Source of the DNA: Chryseobacterium sp. CH21 | GTDB taxonomy: Bacteria; Bacteroidota; Bacteroidia; Flavobacteriales; Weeksellaceae | Direction: 5' to 3' | Assembly: GCF_004119445.1 (NCBI RefSeq) | Contig: NZ_QICI01000061.1 | Coordinates: 1-64,000 of the forward strand | DNA length: 64,000 nt | Shown here: piece after piece, positions 9,252 through 20,100 of the stretch | How positions within the stretch are numbered: position 1 is the first letter of the stretch | Layout of the letters: every line of letters starts with the position of its first letter | Notes under the pieces: model-generated | Databases searched by the model: none | What the model saw: the letters and a program-made list of their open reading frames with translations, nothing else | Told to the model about the DNA's origin: nothing | Program-made: the position numbers and the translations under genes

Positions 9252-11455
9252 ATGAGCGCAAAAAAAGCCAATTTATCAGGAGAATTGAAAAAGTATTTTG
9301 GGTTTTCTACATTTAAGGGCCAGCAGGAACAAATTATAGACAACCTATTGAACGGGAAGGATATATTTGTTTTAATGCCTACAGGTGGTGGAAAATCATT
9401 ATGTTATCAGCTTCCGGCACTTATTTCGGAAGGTACGGCAATAGTCGTTTCGCCCCTAATAGCGTTGATGAAAAATCAGGTGGATGCGGTGAACGGTCTT
9501 TCATCTGAGGATGGAGTAGCACACGTATTGAATTCATCATTAAACAAAACACAGACCAAACAGGTTTTTGATGATATCAAAAGCGGTAAAACCAAACTTC
9601 TGTATGTCGCTCCTGAATCATTAATTAAAGATGATTATCTGGAGTTTTTGAAAGAGGTGAAAATTTCTTTCTTTGCTATTGATGAGGCGCACTGTATTTC
9701 AGAATGGGGACATGATTTCAGACCGGAATACAGGAATCTGAAACAGATTATAGACAAAATCGCCAGTGTACCGGTGATTGCTTTGACAGCTACTGCTACT
9801 CCTAAGGTTCAGGATGATATCCAGAAAACTTTAGGAATGACGAATGCATTGGTATTCAAGGAAAGTTTCAACCGTCCTAACCTATACTATGAAGTATGTC
9901 CTAAAATCAATATAGATAAGGAAATCGTTAAATTTATCAATCAGCATAAAGGAAAATCAGGAATTGTATATTGCCTGAGCCGAAGAAAAGTTGAAGAATT
10001 TGCCCAGCTTCTGCAGGTTAACGGAATCAATGCACTTCCTTATCATGCCGGTCTTGACCAGAAAGTGAGAGTGGCAAACCAGGATAAATTCCTGATGGAA
10101 GAAGTAGATGTGATTGTGGCAACTATTGCCTTCGGGATGGGAATTGATAAACCTGATGTACGTTTTGTCATCCATTACGACTTTCCGAAATCACTGGAAA
10201 GTTATTATCAGGAGACCGGAAGAGCAGGGAGAGATGGAGGAGAAGGCCATTGTCTGGCATTCTACGATCCGAAAGATATTGAAAAACTGGAAAAATTCCT
10301 GGCACAAAAACCCGTTTCAGAAAGAGAAATCGGATTACAGCTTTTAAATGAAGTAGTAGGTTATGCTGAAACTTCAATGAGCAGAAGACAATATATCCTT
10401 TATTATTTTGGTGAAAGTTTCGATCCTGTAAACGGTGATGGGGCAAAAATGTGTGACAACTCATCCAATCCTCCAAAATTAAAGGATGCCACTGCAGACA
10501 TGGAAAAGGCACTTGAACTGATCAGTGATACAGGAGAAAAATTCAAGTCCAAAGACCTGATCTCTGTCATTGTAGGAAAAGAAAATGCAGTGACAAAATC
10601 TTACAAGCTTGAACAAAGTTCTTATTTTGGCTTTGGAAAAGAAGAAAAAGATAATTACTGGAAAACAATTCTGAGACAGGCAACTGTTCAGAACTTTTTA
10701 CAAAAAGATATTGAAACTTACGGTGTTTTAAAGATTACGGAAAAAGGAAGAAATGTCCTGAATGGTAAATCCAAAGACGTATTTTTAATTGCTGAAGACA
10801 GAGAATTTGATCTTACTCAGGCAAAAGCCGAAAGCGATCAGGTACAGCAGCAAGCTGGTGGAGGTTTGGACCAGAAGCTTTTTACCCTGTTGAAAGATCT
10901 GAGAAAGAAAGTAGCCAAAAAACATGGAATTCGCCCTATACGGTGTTTATGGATCCAAGTTTGGAGGATATGACAGTTCAATATCCGATCACAGTAGATG
11001 AAATTACCAAAATCTATGGAGTAGGCGAAGGAAAAGCCAAAAAATACGGTAAAGAATTCGCAGACTATATCAAAACATACGTAGAAGATAACAATATCGA
11101 ACGTACTCAAGATATGGTGTTGAAGCAGGTGGCCAATAAATCAAGCCATAAAGTTTTCATTATTCAGAGCACTGATAAAAAGATTGATCTTGAAGATATT
11201 GCAAGAGCTAAAAACCTTTCTATGGACGAACTTCTGAAAGAAATGGAAAGGATTGTATATCAAGGTACAAAACTGAATATCGACTACTATATTGAAGATA
11301 ATTTTGATGAAGACATTGTAGACGGATTCATGGAATTCATGAACGAATCTGAAAGCGACAGTATGAAAGTATTATTGGATGAATTTGGGGATGAACTGTC
11401 TGATGAAGAAGTAAGAATGCTGAGAATTAAATTCATTAGTGATGTAGCTAACTAA
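9252..11455 (+). CDS. recQ: ATP-dependent DNA helicase RecQ (frameshifted at about 10931-10936)
   Basis: RecQ-type superfamily 2 helicase: Walker [15 protein letters not shown] near residue 40, [21 protein letters not shown], the helicase C domain with the QETGRAGRD box, then a RecQ C-terminal and HRDC-like region. The first 573 codons end in a wrong frame (GIRPIRCLW). The remaining frame from 10943 supplies [10 protein letters not shown] and the HRDC-type segment. Restoring one C gives [16 protein letters not shown] and 734 residues, normal for RecQ. The enzyme unwinds 3'-5' in recombination and replication-fork repair. A sequencing deletion is more likely than real loss. It is a single gene with a strong terminator. 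Confidence 0.92.
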
Positions 11456-11485
11456 CGAAATCAATATATTTTTAGAATATAAATT

Positions 11486-11527
11486 AAATAAAGTAAGCTT
11501 TTCTACTGAAAAGCTTACTTTATTTTT
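11486..11527 (+). terminator. Terminator of recQ
   Basis: AAATAAAGTAAGCTTTTC pairs perfectly in its core with GAAAAGCTTACTTTATTT around a four-base loop, and a T run follows. It starts 30 bases after the recQ stop. Confidence 0.9.
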
Positions 11528-11666
11528 GTCTAATATCAAATCAATAGATCGTGTTGAAATAAAATCCAATTTTAAAGCATAGTTAATTTCTGTTAATAAG
11601 CATTAAAACGGCTATTTTCACATTCTCAATATTAGAAAGATAACCAAACTTTTTAGTAACTTTGAT

Positions 11667-12751
11667 ATGATGAAAAAAATATCTGTCATATTTATTCTGC
11701 CGGACCTGGAGACCGGAGGAGCAGAAAGGATTGTTACTACTATAGCGAATCACCTCTCAAGAGATCGGTTTGAGCCCAAGATTTTGCTGTTACGTAAACA
11801 AGGCGGATACCTGGATTTTCTGAAAAAAGATGTCGAAATCATCGATATCAATACCGAAAGAATAAGACATTCATTACGACCTATTTTAGGAGAAATCTAC
11901 AGAAGAAAACCAGATATTGTTTTCTCAGGTTTTGGAGAGGTAAATGCTTATTTATCCCTATTCATAAAGCTTTTTCCAAGAACAAAATTCATCGCAAGGG
12001 AAACCAACGTTGTTACCGAACATGTAACCCGAAAAGAGATTAAATTTTTCTATAATTTTTACAATAACTATCAGAGAATCATTGCTCAAAGTGATGATAT
12101 GATGAAAGATCTTGTCGATAATTTTAATATTAAAAAGAAAAAATTGTCAAGATCAACAACCCTGTAGACTTTGATTTTATTGAAGATAAAATGGCTTTAT
12201 CTTTAAAGCCTGAATGTTTTAAATACAATTATAAAAATGTAGTGGCTATTGGTAATTTGTCTTCCAGAAAAGGATTTGATAACCTTTTGAAAGTTTTTTC
12301 ACGATTGAAGAACGAAAATATCATTCTTCATATTCTAGGAGACGGGAAAGATAAAGACCTTTTACTTCAGACAAAAGAGCTTTTAGGATTAAAAAAAGTC
12401 ATTTTTCATGGCAGACAGGAAAATCCCTACCAATATCTGAAATATGCAGATTTATTCGTGCTTTCTTCAAGATATGAAGGATTTCCCAATGTACTTTTGG
12501 AAGCAGGTGCCTGTGGAACTTATTCTCTGGCCAACAATTGCCCCGGTGGTATCAATGAAATCATCCAGCATAATGTAAATGGTGAAATTGCCAATATTGA
12601 AAACTATGATGGTTTTGCACAGCAAATTGTAACGGTTCTTCAAAGTAACTATAATAGAGATGCCATAAAAAACTCTATTAAATCTAGGTTTTCGAAGAAT
12701 ATTATTCTGGATAAATATGAAAAGGTTTTGCTGGATTTGATACAACCTTGA
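11667..12751 (+). CDS. GT4-type glycosyltransferase (frameshifted at about 12138-12143)
   Basis: Two adjoining frames form one GT-B glycosyltransferase of 361 residues. The N-terminal half has LPDLETGGAERIV, the donor-side half VAIGNLSSRKGFDNLL and the EX7E-like segment SRYEGFPNVLLEAGACG. The first frame stops at 12167 after IKKKKLSRSTTL. Adding one A to the A-run at 12138-12143 changes this to KIVKINNPVDFDFIEDKM and runs straight into the second frame. It probably adds a sugar to a surface polysaccharide or lipid-linked glycan; donor and acceptor are unknown. TAACTTTG ends only 3 bases before the start, so the transcript may be nearly leaderless. Confidence 0.86.
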
Positions 12752-12830
12752 TGACTCCATTTGCTTTATGGGGTGTTAATTTCTTACTTTTGGACTTATA
12801 AATTTTATCTGAAAACCAATTTTTTCATTC

Positions 12831-13181
12831 ATGAATAAGATCCAGAAATTAGGATGTGCCTGTGAGAAGCCCACTTCAAGTTATACAGAATATAGAAGCT
12901 CAGCATTAGGAATAGATCATACCAACGGAAGATATGGAGAAGTAACGATTCAACAGTGTAAGCTGTGCCAGAGAATATGGATTCATTATTTTGTGGAATA
13001 TGAAAGTTTTTCCAAATCAGGAAGATGGTACAAAGGAATTGTTTCAAAAAAAGACCGTCCAAATATAACACCGGAAAATGCAGTAGAGTTTTTGGAAAGC
13101 CTTGAATGGTATGTGTATGGTGGTTCTTTTTTTGAAAGTACAGGTGAATTCGGACAAGGAAAATTGAATGTGAGTTTGTAA
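12831..13181 (+). CDS. Conserved hypothetical protein with possible CxC/CxxC metal site
   Basis: I do not recognise this 116-residue protein. It is soluble, with no signal peptide or membrane segment. Cysteines C9 and C11 (GCACEKP) and C44 and C47 (QCKLCQRIW) could form a four-cysteine zinc site. The middle is aromatic-rich (IWIHYFVEYESF). It lies 79 bases after the glycosyltransferase on the same strand, but nothing visible links the two functionally. Confidence 0.75.
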   Translation: MNKIQKLGCACEKPTSSYTEYRSSALGIDHTNGRYGEVTIQQCKLCQRIWIHYFVEYESFSKSGRWYKGIVSKKDRPNITPENAVEFLESLEWYVYGGSFFESTGEFGQGKLNVSL

Positions 13182-13227
13182 TATTGTATGCTGATATAAG
13201 AAATTAGTACAATTAAATATCAAATTT

Positions 13228-13614
13228 ATGAAACCATTTATCATTGTTATTTTAATGCTGAATACTGTTGGAATGATGGCTCAGCAGAAGGCCATCTCCA
13301 GAAAAGAATTGTTAAAAACTGCTCTTAATCAGAAAGTGAAATCCACAGAGATTCAGGAAATAACAATGGCTGCAGGACAAGGTGCGCCAGAGCACCTGCA
13401 TCCATGCCCCGTTTTGGGAATAATCAATTCCGGTGAAGCTGTTTTTCAAATAGAAGGAAAGGAGAAAGTGGTCCTTCATGAAGGTGATGCTTTTTACGAA
13501 CCTAAAAATGTGAAAATTCTTCATTTTGATAATGCATCCACCGAAAAACCACTTGTATTTACTGCAATTTACCTGAAGAAGGGGAATGAGGAAAATATAA
13601 AGTTCATAAAATAA
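13228..13614 (+). CDS. Exported small cupin-domain protein
   Basis: The 128 residues start with a signal peptide (MKPFIIVILMLNTVGMMAQQ) and then a single cupin fold. Motif 1-like residues are APEHLHPCPVLGIINSGEAVFQIEG and motif 2 includes LHEGDAFYEPKNVKILHF. The histidines fit a metal-binding cupin. Proteins of this type may be small periplasmic sensors, isomerases or dioxygenase-like enzymes; the activity cannot be assigned. It sits 46 bases after the preceding hypothetical gene. Confidence 0.82.
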   Translation: MKPFIIVILMLNTVGMMAQQKAISRKELLKTALNQKVKSTEIQEITMAAGQGAPEHLHPCPVLGIINSGEAVFQIEGKEKVVLHEGDAFYEPKNVKILHFDNASTEKPLVFTAIYLKKGNEENIKFIK

Positions 13615-13670
13615 CATTTTTCATAAAACTAAAGCATATAATTATCATTTTTAAAATTGATAAAACTCAC

Positions 13671-13701
13671 TTTGGTGCTTGGTAATTTATATGTAAATTT
13701 G
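13671..13701 (+). promoter_or_regulatory. Bacteroidota housekeeping promoter for lpdA
   Basis: TTTG at 13671-13674, a 19-base spacer, then TAAATTTG at 13694-13701 match the -33/-7 consensus exactly. It lies 43 bases before the lpdA start codon, implying a leader of about 35 bases. Confidence 0.8.
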
Positions 13702-13744
13702 TGAGAATTAAGATAGATAATAATAAACAAATTCATACAATAAC

Positions 13745-15148
13745 ATGAGTCAATTCGATGTTACCGTAATAGGTTCTGGTCCCGGTGGTTATGTTGCTGC
13801 TATCCGTGCAGCACAATTAGGTTTCAAAACAGCAATTATTGAAAAATACTCAACTTTAGGCGGAACTTGTCTTAACGTTGGATGTATTCCGTCAAAAGCG
13901 CTTCTTGACAGCTCTGAACATTTCGAAAATGCAAAACACAATTTTGCAGGTCACGGAATCATCATCAATGAGCCGCAGGCAGATATCGCAAGAATGATCG
14001 AGCGTAAAAACGAAGTGATCAAACAAAATACAGACGGAATCAGCTACCTGATGAACAAAAACCAGATTACTGTTTTTGAAGGAGTAGGAAGCTTCGAATC
14101 TGCTACTCAGATTAAAGTTACAAAAAACGATGGTTCTTCTGAAACGATCGAATCTAAATACACAATCATTGCAACTGGTTCTAAACCATCTGCATTACCT
14201 TTCATCTCTTTAGATAAAGAAAGAGTGATTACTTCTACGGAAGCTTTAAACCTTAAAGAAATTCCTAAGCATTTAGTGGTAATCGGAGGTGGAGTTATTG
14301 GTCTTGAACTAGGTTCTGTATACCTAAGATTAGGAGCTCAGGTAACTGTTGTTGAATTTATGGATAAAATCATCCCTGGAATGGATGGAGCTTTAAGCAA
14401 AGAATTGACTAAAGTTCTTAAAAAACAAGGAATGAAGTTTATGCTTTCTACTGCAGTTTCTGCGGTTGAAAGAAACGGAGATACTGTAAAGATCACAGCT
14501 AAAGATAAAAAAGGAGAAGAAGTAGTAGTAGAAGGAGATTACTGTTTAGTTTCTGTAGGGAGAAAACCTTATACAGATGGTCTTGGTCTTGAAAAAGCAG
14601 GAGTAGAGCTTGATGAAAGAGGAAGAGTGAAAGTAAACGACCACCTACAGACTAATGTTGCTAATATCTATGCTATCGGTGATGTTATCAAAGGTGCGAT
14701 GTTGGCTCACAAAGCTGAAGAAGAAGGAGTATTTGTTGCTGAAACTTTAGCTGGACAAAAGCCTCACATCAACTATAACCTTATCCCTGGAGTTGTTTAT
14801 ACATGGCCGGAAGTTGCTGGAGTGGGTAAAACTGAAGAGCAGTTAAAAGAAGAAGGAGTAGCTTACAAAGTAGGATCTTTCCCAATGAGAGCATTAGGTA
14901 GAAGCCGTGCGAGTGGTGATATAGATGGTCTTGTTAAGATTATTGCAGACGAAAAAACAGATGAAGTTTTAGGAATGCACATCATTGGAGCAAGAGCTGC
15001 TGACCTTATTGCTGAAGGGGTAATTGCTATGGAATTCCGTGCAAGTGCTGAAGACATTGCAAGAAGTTCTCACGCTCACCCAACCTATGCAGAAGCTATT
15101 AAAGAAGCTGCATTGGATGCTACAGCAAAAAGACCTATTCATATGTAA
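13745..15148 (+). CDS. lpdA: Dihydrolipoyl dehydrogenase (E3)
   Basis: The 467-residue flavoprotein disulfide reductase has the FAD-binding GSGPGGYVAA, the redox disulfide C42-x4-C47 in GGTCLNVGCIPSK, the NAD-binding GGGVIGLELGSVY, the second FAD motif IYAIGDV, and the C-terminal active-site pair H445/E450 in HPTYAE. It reoxidises dihydrolipoamide in the 2-oxoacid dehydrogenase complexes and the glycine cleavage system. No E1/E2 genes are adjacent, so it is probably the shared E3. It has its own promoter and terminator, and base use is more GC-rich and regular than its neighbours, as expected for a highly expressed gene. Confidence 0.97.
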   Translation: MSQFDVTVIGSGPGGYVAAIRAAQLGFKTAIIEKYSTLGGTCLNVGCIPSKALLDSSEHFENAKHNFAGHGIIINEPQADIARMIERKNEVIKQNTDGISYLMNKNQITVFEGVGSFESATQIKVTKNDGSSETIESKYTIIATGSKPSALPFISLDKERVITSTEALNLKEIPKHLVVIGGGVIGLELGSVYLRLGAQVTVVEFMDKIIPGMDGALSKELTKVLKKQGMKFMLSTAVSAVERNGDTVKITAKDKKGEEVVVEGDYCLVSVGRKPYTDGLGLEKAGVELDERGRVKVNDHLQTNVANIYAIGDVIKGAMLAHKAEEEGVFVAETLAGQKPHINYNLIPGVVYTWPEVAGVGKTEEQLKEEGVAYKVGSFPMRALGRSRASGDIDGLVKIIADEKTDEVLGMHIIGARAADLIAEGVIAMEFRASAEDIARSSHAHPTYAEAIKEAALDATAKRPIHM

Positions 15149-15180
15149 TACCTGATTAAAAAAATTAATCATTTAAATAT

Positions 15181-15216
15181 AAAAAGGAGAAATCAATTTG
15201 GTTTCTCCTTTTTTGG
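15181..15216 (+). terminator. Terminator of lpdA
   Basis: AAAAGGAGAAA pairs with TTTCTCCTTTT around a short loop and ends in a T run, 33 bases after the lpdA stop. Confidence 0.88.
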
Positions 15217-15251
15217 CATAAAAATGGAGATGATTTCTGAAAATTTCATAC

Positions 15252-16124
15252 ATGAAAAAGATTTTTATAAGTTGGATGCTTTTAGCAGGAATCAGCGCAT
15301 TTGCGCAGGAAGCAGGTAAGGCAGGAGAATTATTGAAGAATGAGGCTTCAACTACAGAAATGAGAGCTTCTAAAAGCCCGGATGAAAGAAATAAAATTGT
15401 TGATCAGCCCAGATCTGGAAATACTACCATTCCGCAAAGAAACGGCAATGGATTAGGAAATAGAATCAAAACGCCAAACTATCAATGGGACAGAAACTAC
15501 GGCTATGCAGAAGTCTTTCTGAGAATTCCTGAACAGGGCTTTTTTACTGTAGAAGTAGGTGATCAGATGATCGCAAACGGTTCCGGAAAATACAGGTTCT
15601 TTGACCTTTCCTCAGGAAGATTGCTCATTTCAATCTACGAGAATGGGTTTCTGATTTACAGAACAACACTCATGCTTCGTAATAACAACAGAACGGTATT
15701 GGATTTTTTTACCAACGAAGGTTTGTATCTTCTGGATTCTTACCCTTTACAAAATCAGTATGGATTTAATGACTGGAATGATATCTGGAACAACCCTTAC
15801 GGAAATCAGTCCGGAGGGAGGAGCAATCAGGGAAATGCAATGGATACTCATTCTTTCCGCCACTTTTTTGATATGATGATGCAAAATGAAAGTTTTGATG
15901 ACGGTAAAATTACCATGATTAATCAACAGATGCGTGTTTCAATGTTTACTGCTGCACAAATAAGAGATTTGGTGAAATCAATAAGTTTTGATAATAATAA
16001 ATTGGCTTTAGCTAAATCTATGTATCGTACCTGTGTAGATAAAGAACATTACTTTATGGTGACTGATGCTTTTGATTTTGAAAGCAGCAAACGTGAACTG
16101 ATGGAGTATATTTCGAAATTATAG
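15252..16124 (+). CDS. Exported DUF4476-domain protein
   Basis: The 290 residues start with a signal peptide (MKKIFISWMLLAGISAFAQ). A beta-rich N-terminal half (about 80-160) resembles a PEGA-like segment (FFTVEVGDQMIANGSGKYRF). The C-terminal 90 residues are alpha-helical and match DUF4476 (INQQMRVSMFTAAQIRDLV...CVDKEHYFMVTDAF). The function of DUF4476 is unknown; members are secreted Bacteroidota proteins. The gene stands alone, ending in a terminator hairpin with an embedded repeat. Confidence 0.85.
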   Translation: MKKIFISWMLLAGISAFAQEAGKAGELLKNEASTTEMRASKSPDERNKIVDQPRSGNTTIPQRNGNGLGNRIKTPNYQWDRNYGYAEVFLRIPEQGFFTVEVGDQMIANGSGKYRFFDLSSGRLLISIYENGFLIYRTTLMLRNNNRTVLDFFTNEGLYLLDSYPLQNQYGFNDWNDIWNNPYGNQSGGRSNQGNAMDTHSFRHFFDMMMQNESFDDGKITMINQQMRVSMFTAAQIRDLVKSISFDNNKLALAKSMYRTCVDKEHYFMVTDAFDFESSKRELMEYISKL

Positions 16125-16135
16125 TATTGAATAGA

Positions 16136-16185
16136 AACGGGCTGTTATCCTGAGCGAAGTCGAAGGAAGCCCGTTTATTTTTTTA
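16136..16185 (+). terminator. Terminator of the DUF4476 gene with a repeat inserted in its loop
   Basis: AAACGGGCT pairs with AGCCCGTTT and a T run follows. The 26-base loop contains TCCTGAGCGAAGTCGAAGGA, a sequence typical of dispersed flavobacterial intergenic repeats. Confidence 0.75.
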
Positions 16186-16302
16186 TTACAAATCTACTGG
16201 TTTCAGTCAAAACTTAAAATATATTATTGTTACTTCAAACTCTTATAAAATGTTCAAAAGAATTATACCCTTATTGACTAGGTTGGCATCTTCAAATTTC
16301 CG

Positions 16303-16310
16303 TACCTTTG
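16303..16310 (+). promoter_or_regulatory. Bacteroidota -7 box for the CvfB-like gene
   Basis: TACCTTTG matches TAnnTTTG 20 bases before the start codon. A TTGG lies near the -33 region with a short spacer. Confidence 0.5.
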
Positions 16311-16329
16311 TCAGCTAATTTTATCATCA

Positions 16330-17154
16330 ATGCAACTCGGAAAAACTCAAACTTTAACAATTTCAGAAAAAATTAATTCAGGATGGATCGTTGTGGATGA
16401 ATCCGGTGAGAAAGCTTTTCTGCCTAAAATATTTATGCAGGACGAAAAAGAAATAGGAGAGGAAGTTGATGTTTTTGTCTATCAGGATGATGATAAATTA
16501 AAAGCAACTACTGAAATTCCATTGGCTGAAGTAGGTGAGTTTGCAGTAATGAGCTGTGTACAAAGCCTTCCAAGTGGAGCTTTTATGGATTGGGGAATCA
16601 TTAAAGATCTATTCATCCCTTACAAACAGCAGAAAACTAAAATTATTGAAGGAAAAAGATATCTGGTCTATATTTATGTGGATGAAGATATGGGATTGAT
16701 TACAGGAACCACAAAGTTCAAGAGAAATCCTCAGTATACTGACCTTCCGTTTCAAAAAAGGGATAAAGTAGATTTGCTCATGATGAACGAAAGTGAACTG
16801 GGCTGGAATGTGATCATCAATAAGCAATACATAGGTTTAATCTATGTTTCTGATGTTTTCAAAAAACTATATCCGCTATCAGAAGAAAAAGGATACATCA
16901 AAGCAATACGTGAAGATGGGAAAATAGATATTTCTTTACAACCGGACGGCTTTGAAAATATTGATGAGTTCAAAAAGAAGATTCTGGATAAACTGGAAGA
17001 AAATTATGGACTTCTATATGTATCTGATAAGTCTTCTCCTGAAGAGATCAAGGATGAGCTGGGAATGAGCAAGAAGAACTTTAAAAAAGCAATCGGAGGA
17101 CTTTATAAAGATAAGATTATTGATATTTTAGAGGATAAAATCAAATTATTATAA
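16330..17154 (+). CDS. CvfB-like S1-domain RNA-binding protein
   Basis: The 274 residues show S1-like OB folds in series: about 1-60 (GWIVVDESGEKAFLP), about 65-130 (SCVQSLPSGAFMDWGIIKDLFIPYKQQ), about 145-210 (GWNVIINKQYIGLIYVSDVF), and a C-terminal winged helix (about 220-274, GMSKKNFKKAIGGLYKDKII). This matches the CvfB/YitL family, known from staphylococcal CvfB as an RNA-binding regulator. The flavobacterial target is unknown. It is a single cytoplasmic gene, convergent with the 1303-residue protein gene and sharing its terminator. Confidence 0.9.
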   Translation: MQLGKTQTLTISEKINSGWIVVDESGEKAFLPKIFMQDEKEIGEEVDVFVYQDDDKLKATTEIPLAEVGEFAVMSCVQSLPSGAFMDWGIIKDLFIPYKQQKTKIIEGKRYLVYIYVDEDMGLITGTTKFKRNPQYTDLPFQKRDKVDLLMMNESELGWNVIINKQYIGLIYVSDVFKKLYPLSEEKGYIKAIREDGKIDISLQPDGFENIDEFKKKILDKLEENYGLLYVSDKSSPEEIKDELGMSKKNFKKAIGGLYKDKIIDILEDKIKLL

Positions 17155-17158
17155 AATC

Positions 17159-17190
17159 AAAAACGGGCAGAAATTTCTGCCCGTTTTTTT
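17159..17190. terminator. Bidirectional terminator between two convergent genes
   Basis: AAACGGGCAGAAA and TTTCTGCCCGTTT form a near-loopless palindrome flanked by A and T runs. It can serve both the CvfB-like gene (plus) and the T9SS protein gene (minus). Confidence 0.9.
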
Positions 17191-17191
17191 G

Positions 17192-20100
17192 TTACTCTCT
17201 GTTCTTGATCAGAAGCCATCCGTTGTAGATTCTTCCATCAGAAACTTTTATGGTATACCAGTAATTTCCAGTAGAGATGGGTTGGGATTCATATCTGCCG
17301 TCCCATTGGAAAGGATTCTTTTTGATTATTTCTTTATAGATAACAGCGCCTCTTCTGTCGTATAAACTGACTTCGGTTCCCGGATAGTTTTCCAGACCTG
17401 CTATTTTCCATGTATCATTGATCCCATCACCGTTAGGACTGATTGCGTTAGGAATATTGAATATAGAAAAATTTTTCTTTCCGATGATACATCCGGCTTT
17501 TGTTCTCACATATACGGTATATTCTCCCATTTTTAAATGGGTGAATATATTAGAATCCTGCCATGTGAAATTATCTAAAGAAAATTCATAGTTTCCACTT
17601 TGTGAAAGAATAACTGTTGCTGTATTATTGGTAATATTCACAGAAACAATATGAGCCAGAACAGAATAACTAACCTGTGTAGAGCTTATACTTTCACATC
17701 CGAAAATATTGGTTACTTTCACGGTATAAGTTCCCGGAGTAGATACGGTAATGGTTTGAGTAGTTGCTCCCGTATTCCATTCATAAGATTTAAATCCAGG
17801 CCCTGCATCAAGAATGACTGATTTTCCTTCACAGAAATCAAGTTGACCAGAAAGTTGAACAATGGGTTTAGGATTTAATATAAGATTCAGCCTAACTACT
17901 TTAAAACATCCGTCAGGAGTTGCCACTTTTACATGAATAATAGTTGTTCCTACATTTATAGCATAAGCTGAAGGATTGGAAATAGGATTTCCTGCAGTAT
18001 CAGTATAGGTAAAAATATAACCGGCAGGGTTGTTAATGATCATCGATTCATAAGAATGAAGATTGACAATCATTGAGTTTGCCGTTGTCGTATTACATTG
18101 CACTTGTGTCACATCTTTAGCGGGAACATTATCTGTGGATAGTGTTACTGTTATTGATAGTTTTTCAGACTCACAATTGTTTAAGGTCTGAGTCACAAAA
18201 TATATTTGCCCGTTCACAAGAAGTGTTGTCATTGGAAGCACATTTCCTGCTGCATCATAGTACTTAAGTGAAGTTCCTGTTGCTACAATCTTTTCCAGCG
18301 TAGGGTTCGCAGAAGCACAGAAATCCTGATTTGTGTTTGCTGTTGGTTTAGGAGTGGTATTTACCGTTACCTGAACAGTTGTCTTATTACTCTCACAGCC
18401 ATTAATAGTCTGAGATGCATAATAGGTCTGTCCATTGATAAGAGCAGTTGTTGTGGGTAAAATACTTCCTGTTGCATCATACCATTTGATATTCTGACCT
18501 GTGATCTGAAGGTCGGAAACTTTTGGATTATTGGTTGCACAGAAAGTTTGCTGGGTGTTGGCAGCTACCGGAAGAGCAGGAGATGATACAATTACATTCT
18601 GATTCTGTGTGATCGTATTTCCGTTCCCGTCATTATAAGTCCAATGGATGGTATATGTCCCAGGGATTGTATAAGATAAAGGATCTGTTGTTGTTGCAGT
18701 AATTATTCCTGCACAGTTATCTGTAGCTGTAGGAATTGTTGCAATTGTTGTATGGCAGTCTCCGGTAATATCTGCTAGAGCAGCAATATTCGGAACCGGG
18801 GCAATAGTATCACCCACAACCACGTTTACTGTAAAAGTACCATCGCAAGCTCCAGATCCTGAAATCTGACATGTATAGGTGCCCGCATGAGCAGTTGTTG
18901 CATTAGGAATAGTTGGGTTTTGTTGATTAGAGGTGAAGCCATTAGGTCCGGTCCAGCTGTATGTAGTTCCTCCGGTTGCATTCAATTGAAGAGTACCATT
19001 AGGACATACAGGAGAATTAGAAGTGACAACGGCAGATGAAGTACAGTCTTGAAACTTAGCGATGAAAATGTCGTTTCCACCTCCCGGAGATTGCTGAAAT
19101 GTTCCTGGGGTAGCGATGCCGGATGTATTTCCACCTGACATTCCTGTAAGATAAATGGCACCATCATTATCTTTTGTAACTTCGCCTTGCTGTGTAGCAC
19201 CGTTTCCTGTATAATAAGTACCCCATTCTTTTACATCATTTTGATTGTATTTAATTAAAAATGTAGAATTATACATTGCAGGCATACCCATATATGCTCC
19301 GGGAGTTGATATGTCAGGTTGCCCACTTGAATGTAGTCCAGTAAAAAAAACGTTTCCGGAAGTGTCGGGATATGCTAATAATTGGAAAGAGCCTGTAAAA
19401 TTGAAATAATTTTTTGTAATAGCGTTAGTGGTTAAGTTCACCCTCCATATTCCGGGCTCTCCCGTGGGAAATGCAGGAGTAGAAAACCTCCCCGGAAGAA
19501 TTAAAGTATTATTTACAATTCTTGCTTTCCATATTTGCTCTGAGCCTGCGTTTCCATAATAGCTTGATCTGAGAATGCTATTTCCTGTTTTTGAGACTTT
19601 GAGATATATTCCGTCTGATTCACCTCCTTTTAAAGGCTGAAAAGCATTAACCATAGGAATAGTTGAAGATTGGGTTGCTCCAATTATTTCAAGATTATCG
19701 TTCGAGGATAGAATTTGAAAAATAGAAGTAGAGCCATCGTTTCGCCCAAAATATGTTGCCCAGTCAACATTACCAGTTGTTGAATTTAAAGATGCTAAAA
19801 TACCATCCGTATACCCAATAGGTGTAGACTTTGTAGGCTGCATTGCATTAACGGTAGGAAAATCAGAGCTAAAAGAATCGCCACCAATATATATATGATT
19901 TTGATTGTAAGAAACAGTATAAAGCTTATTTTGTCTGCTTGAAACAAATTCTTTTTGAAAAATGAAACTCCCGTTATTATTAAATTTTACTAAAACGATG
20001 TTTTCATTGTATGGCCCTCTTTGAACTGTTCCACCAGCATAAATATTAAAGCTCTCATCAAAATCGACATCAGCAAATACATCAGTCATTCCAAAACCAT

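Noticed and set aside
10114..10512. ORFs of 77 and 114 codons inside recQ on other frames
   Set aside because: They overlap a strongly conserved helicase gene and have no family features.
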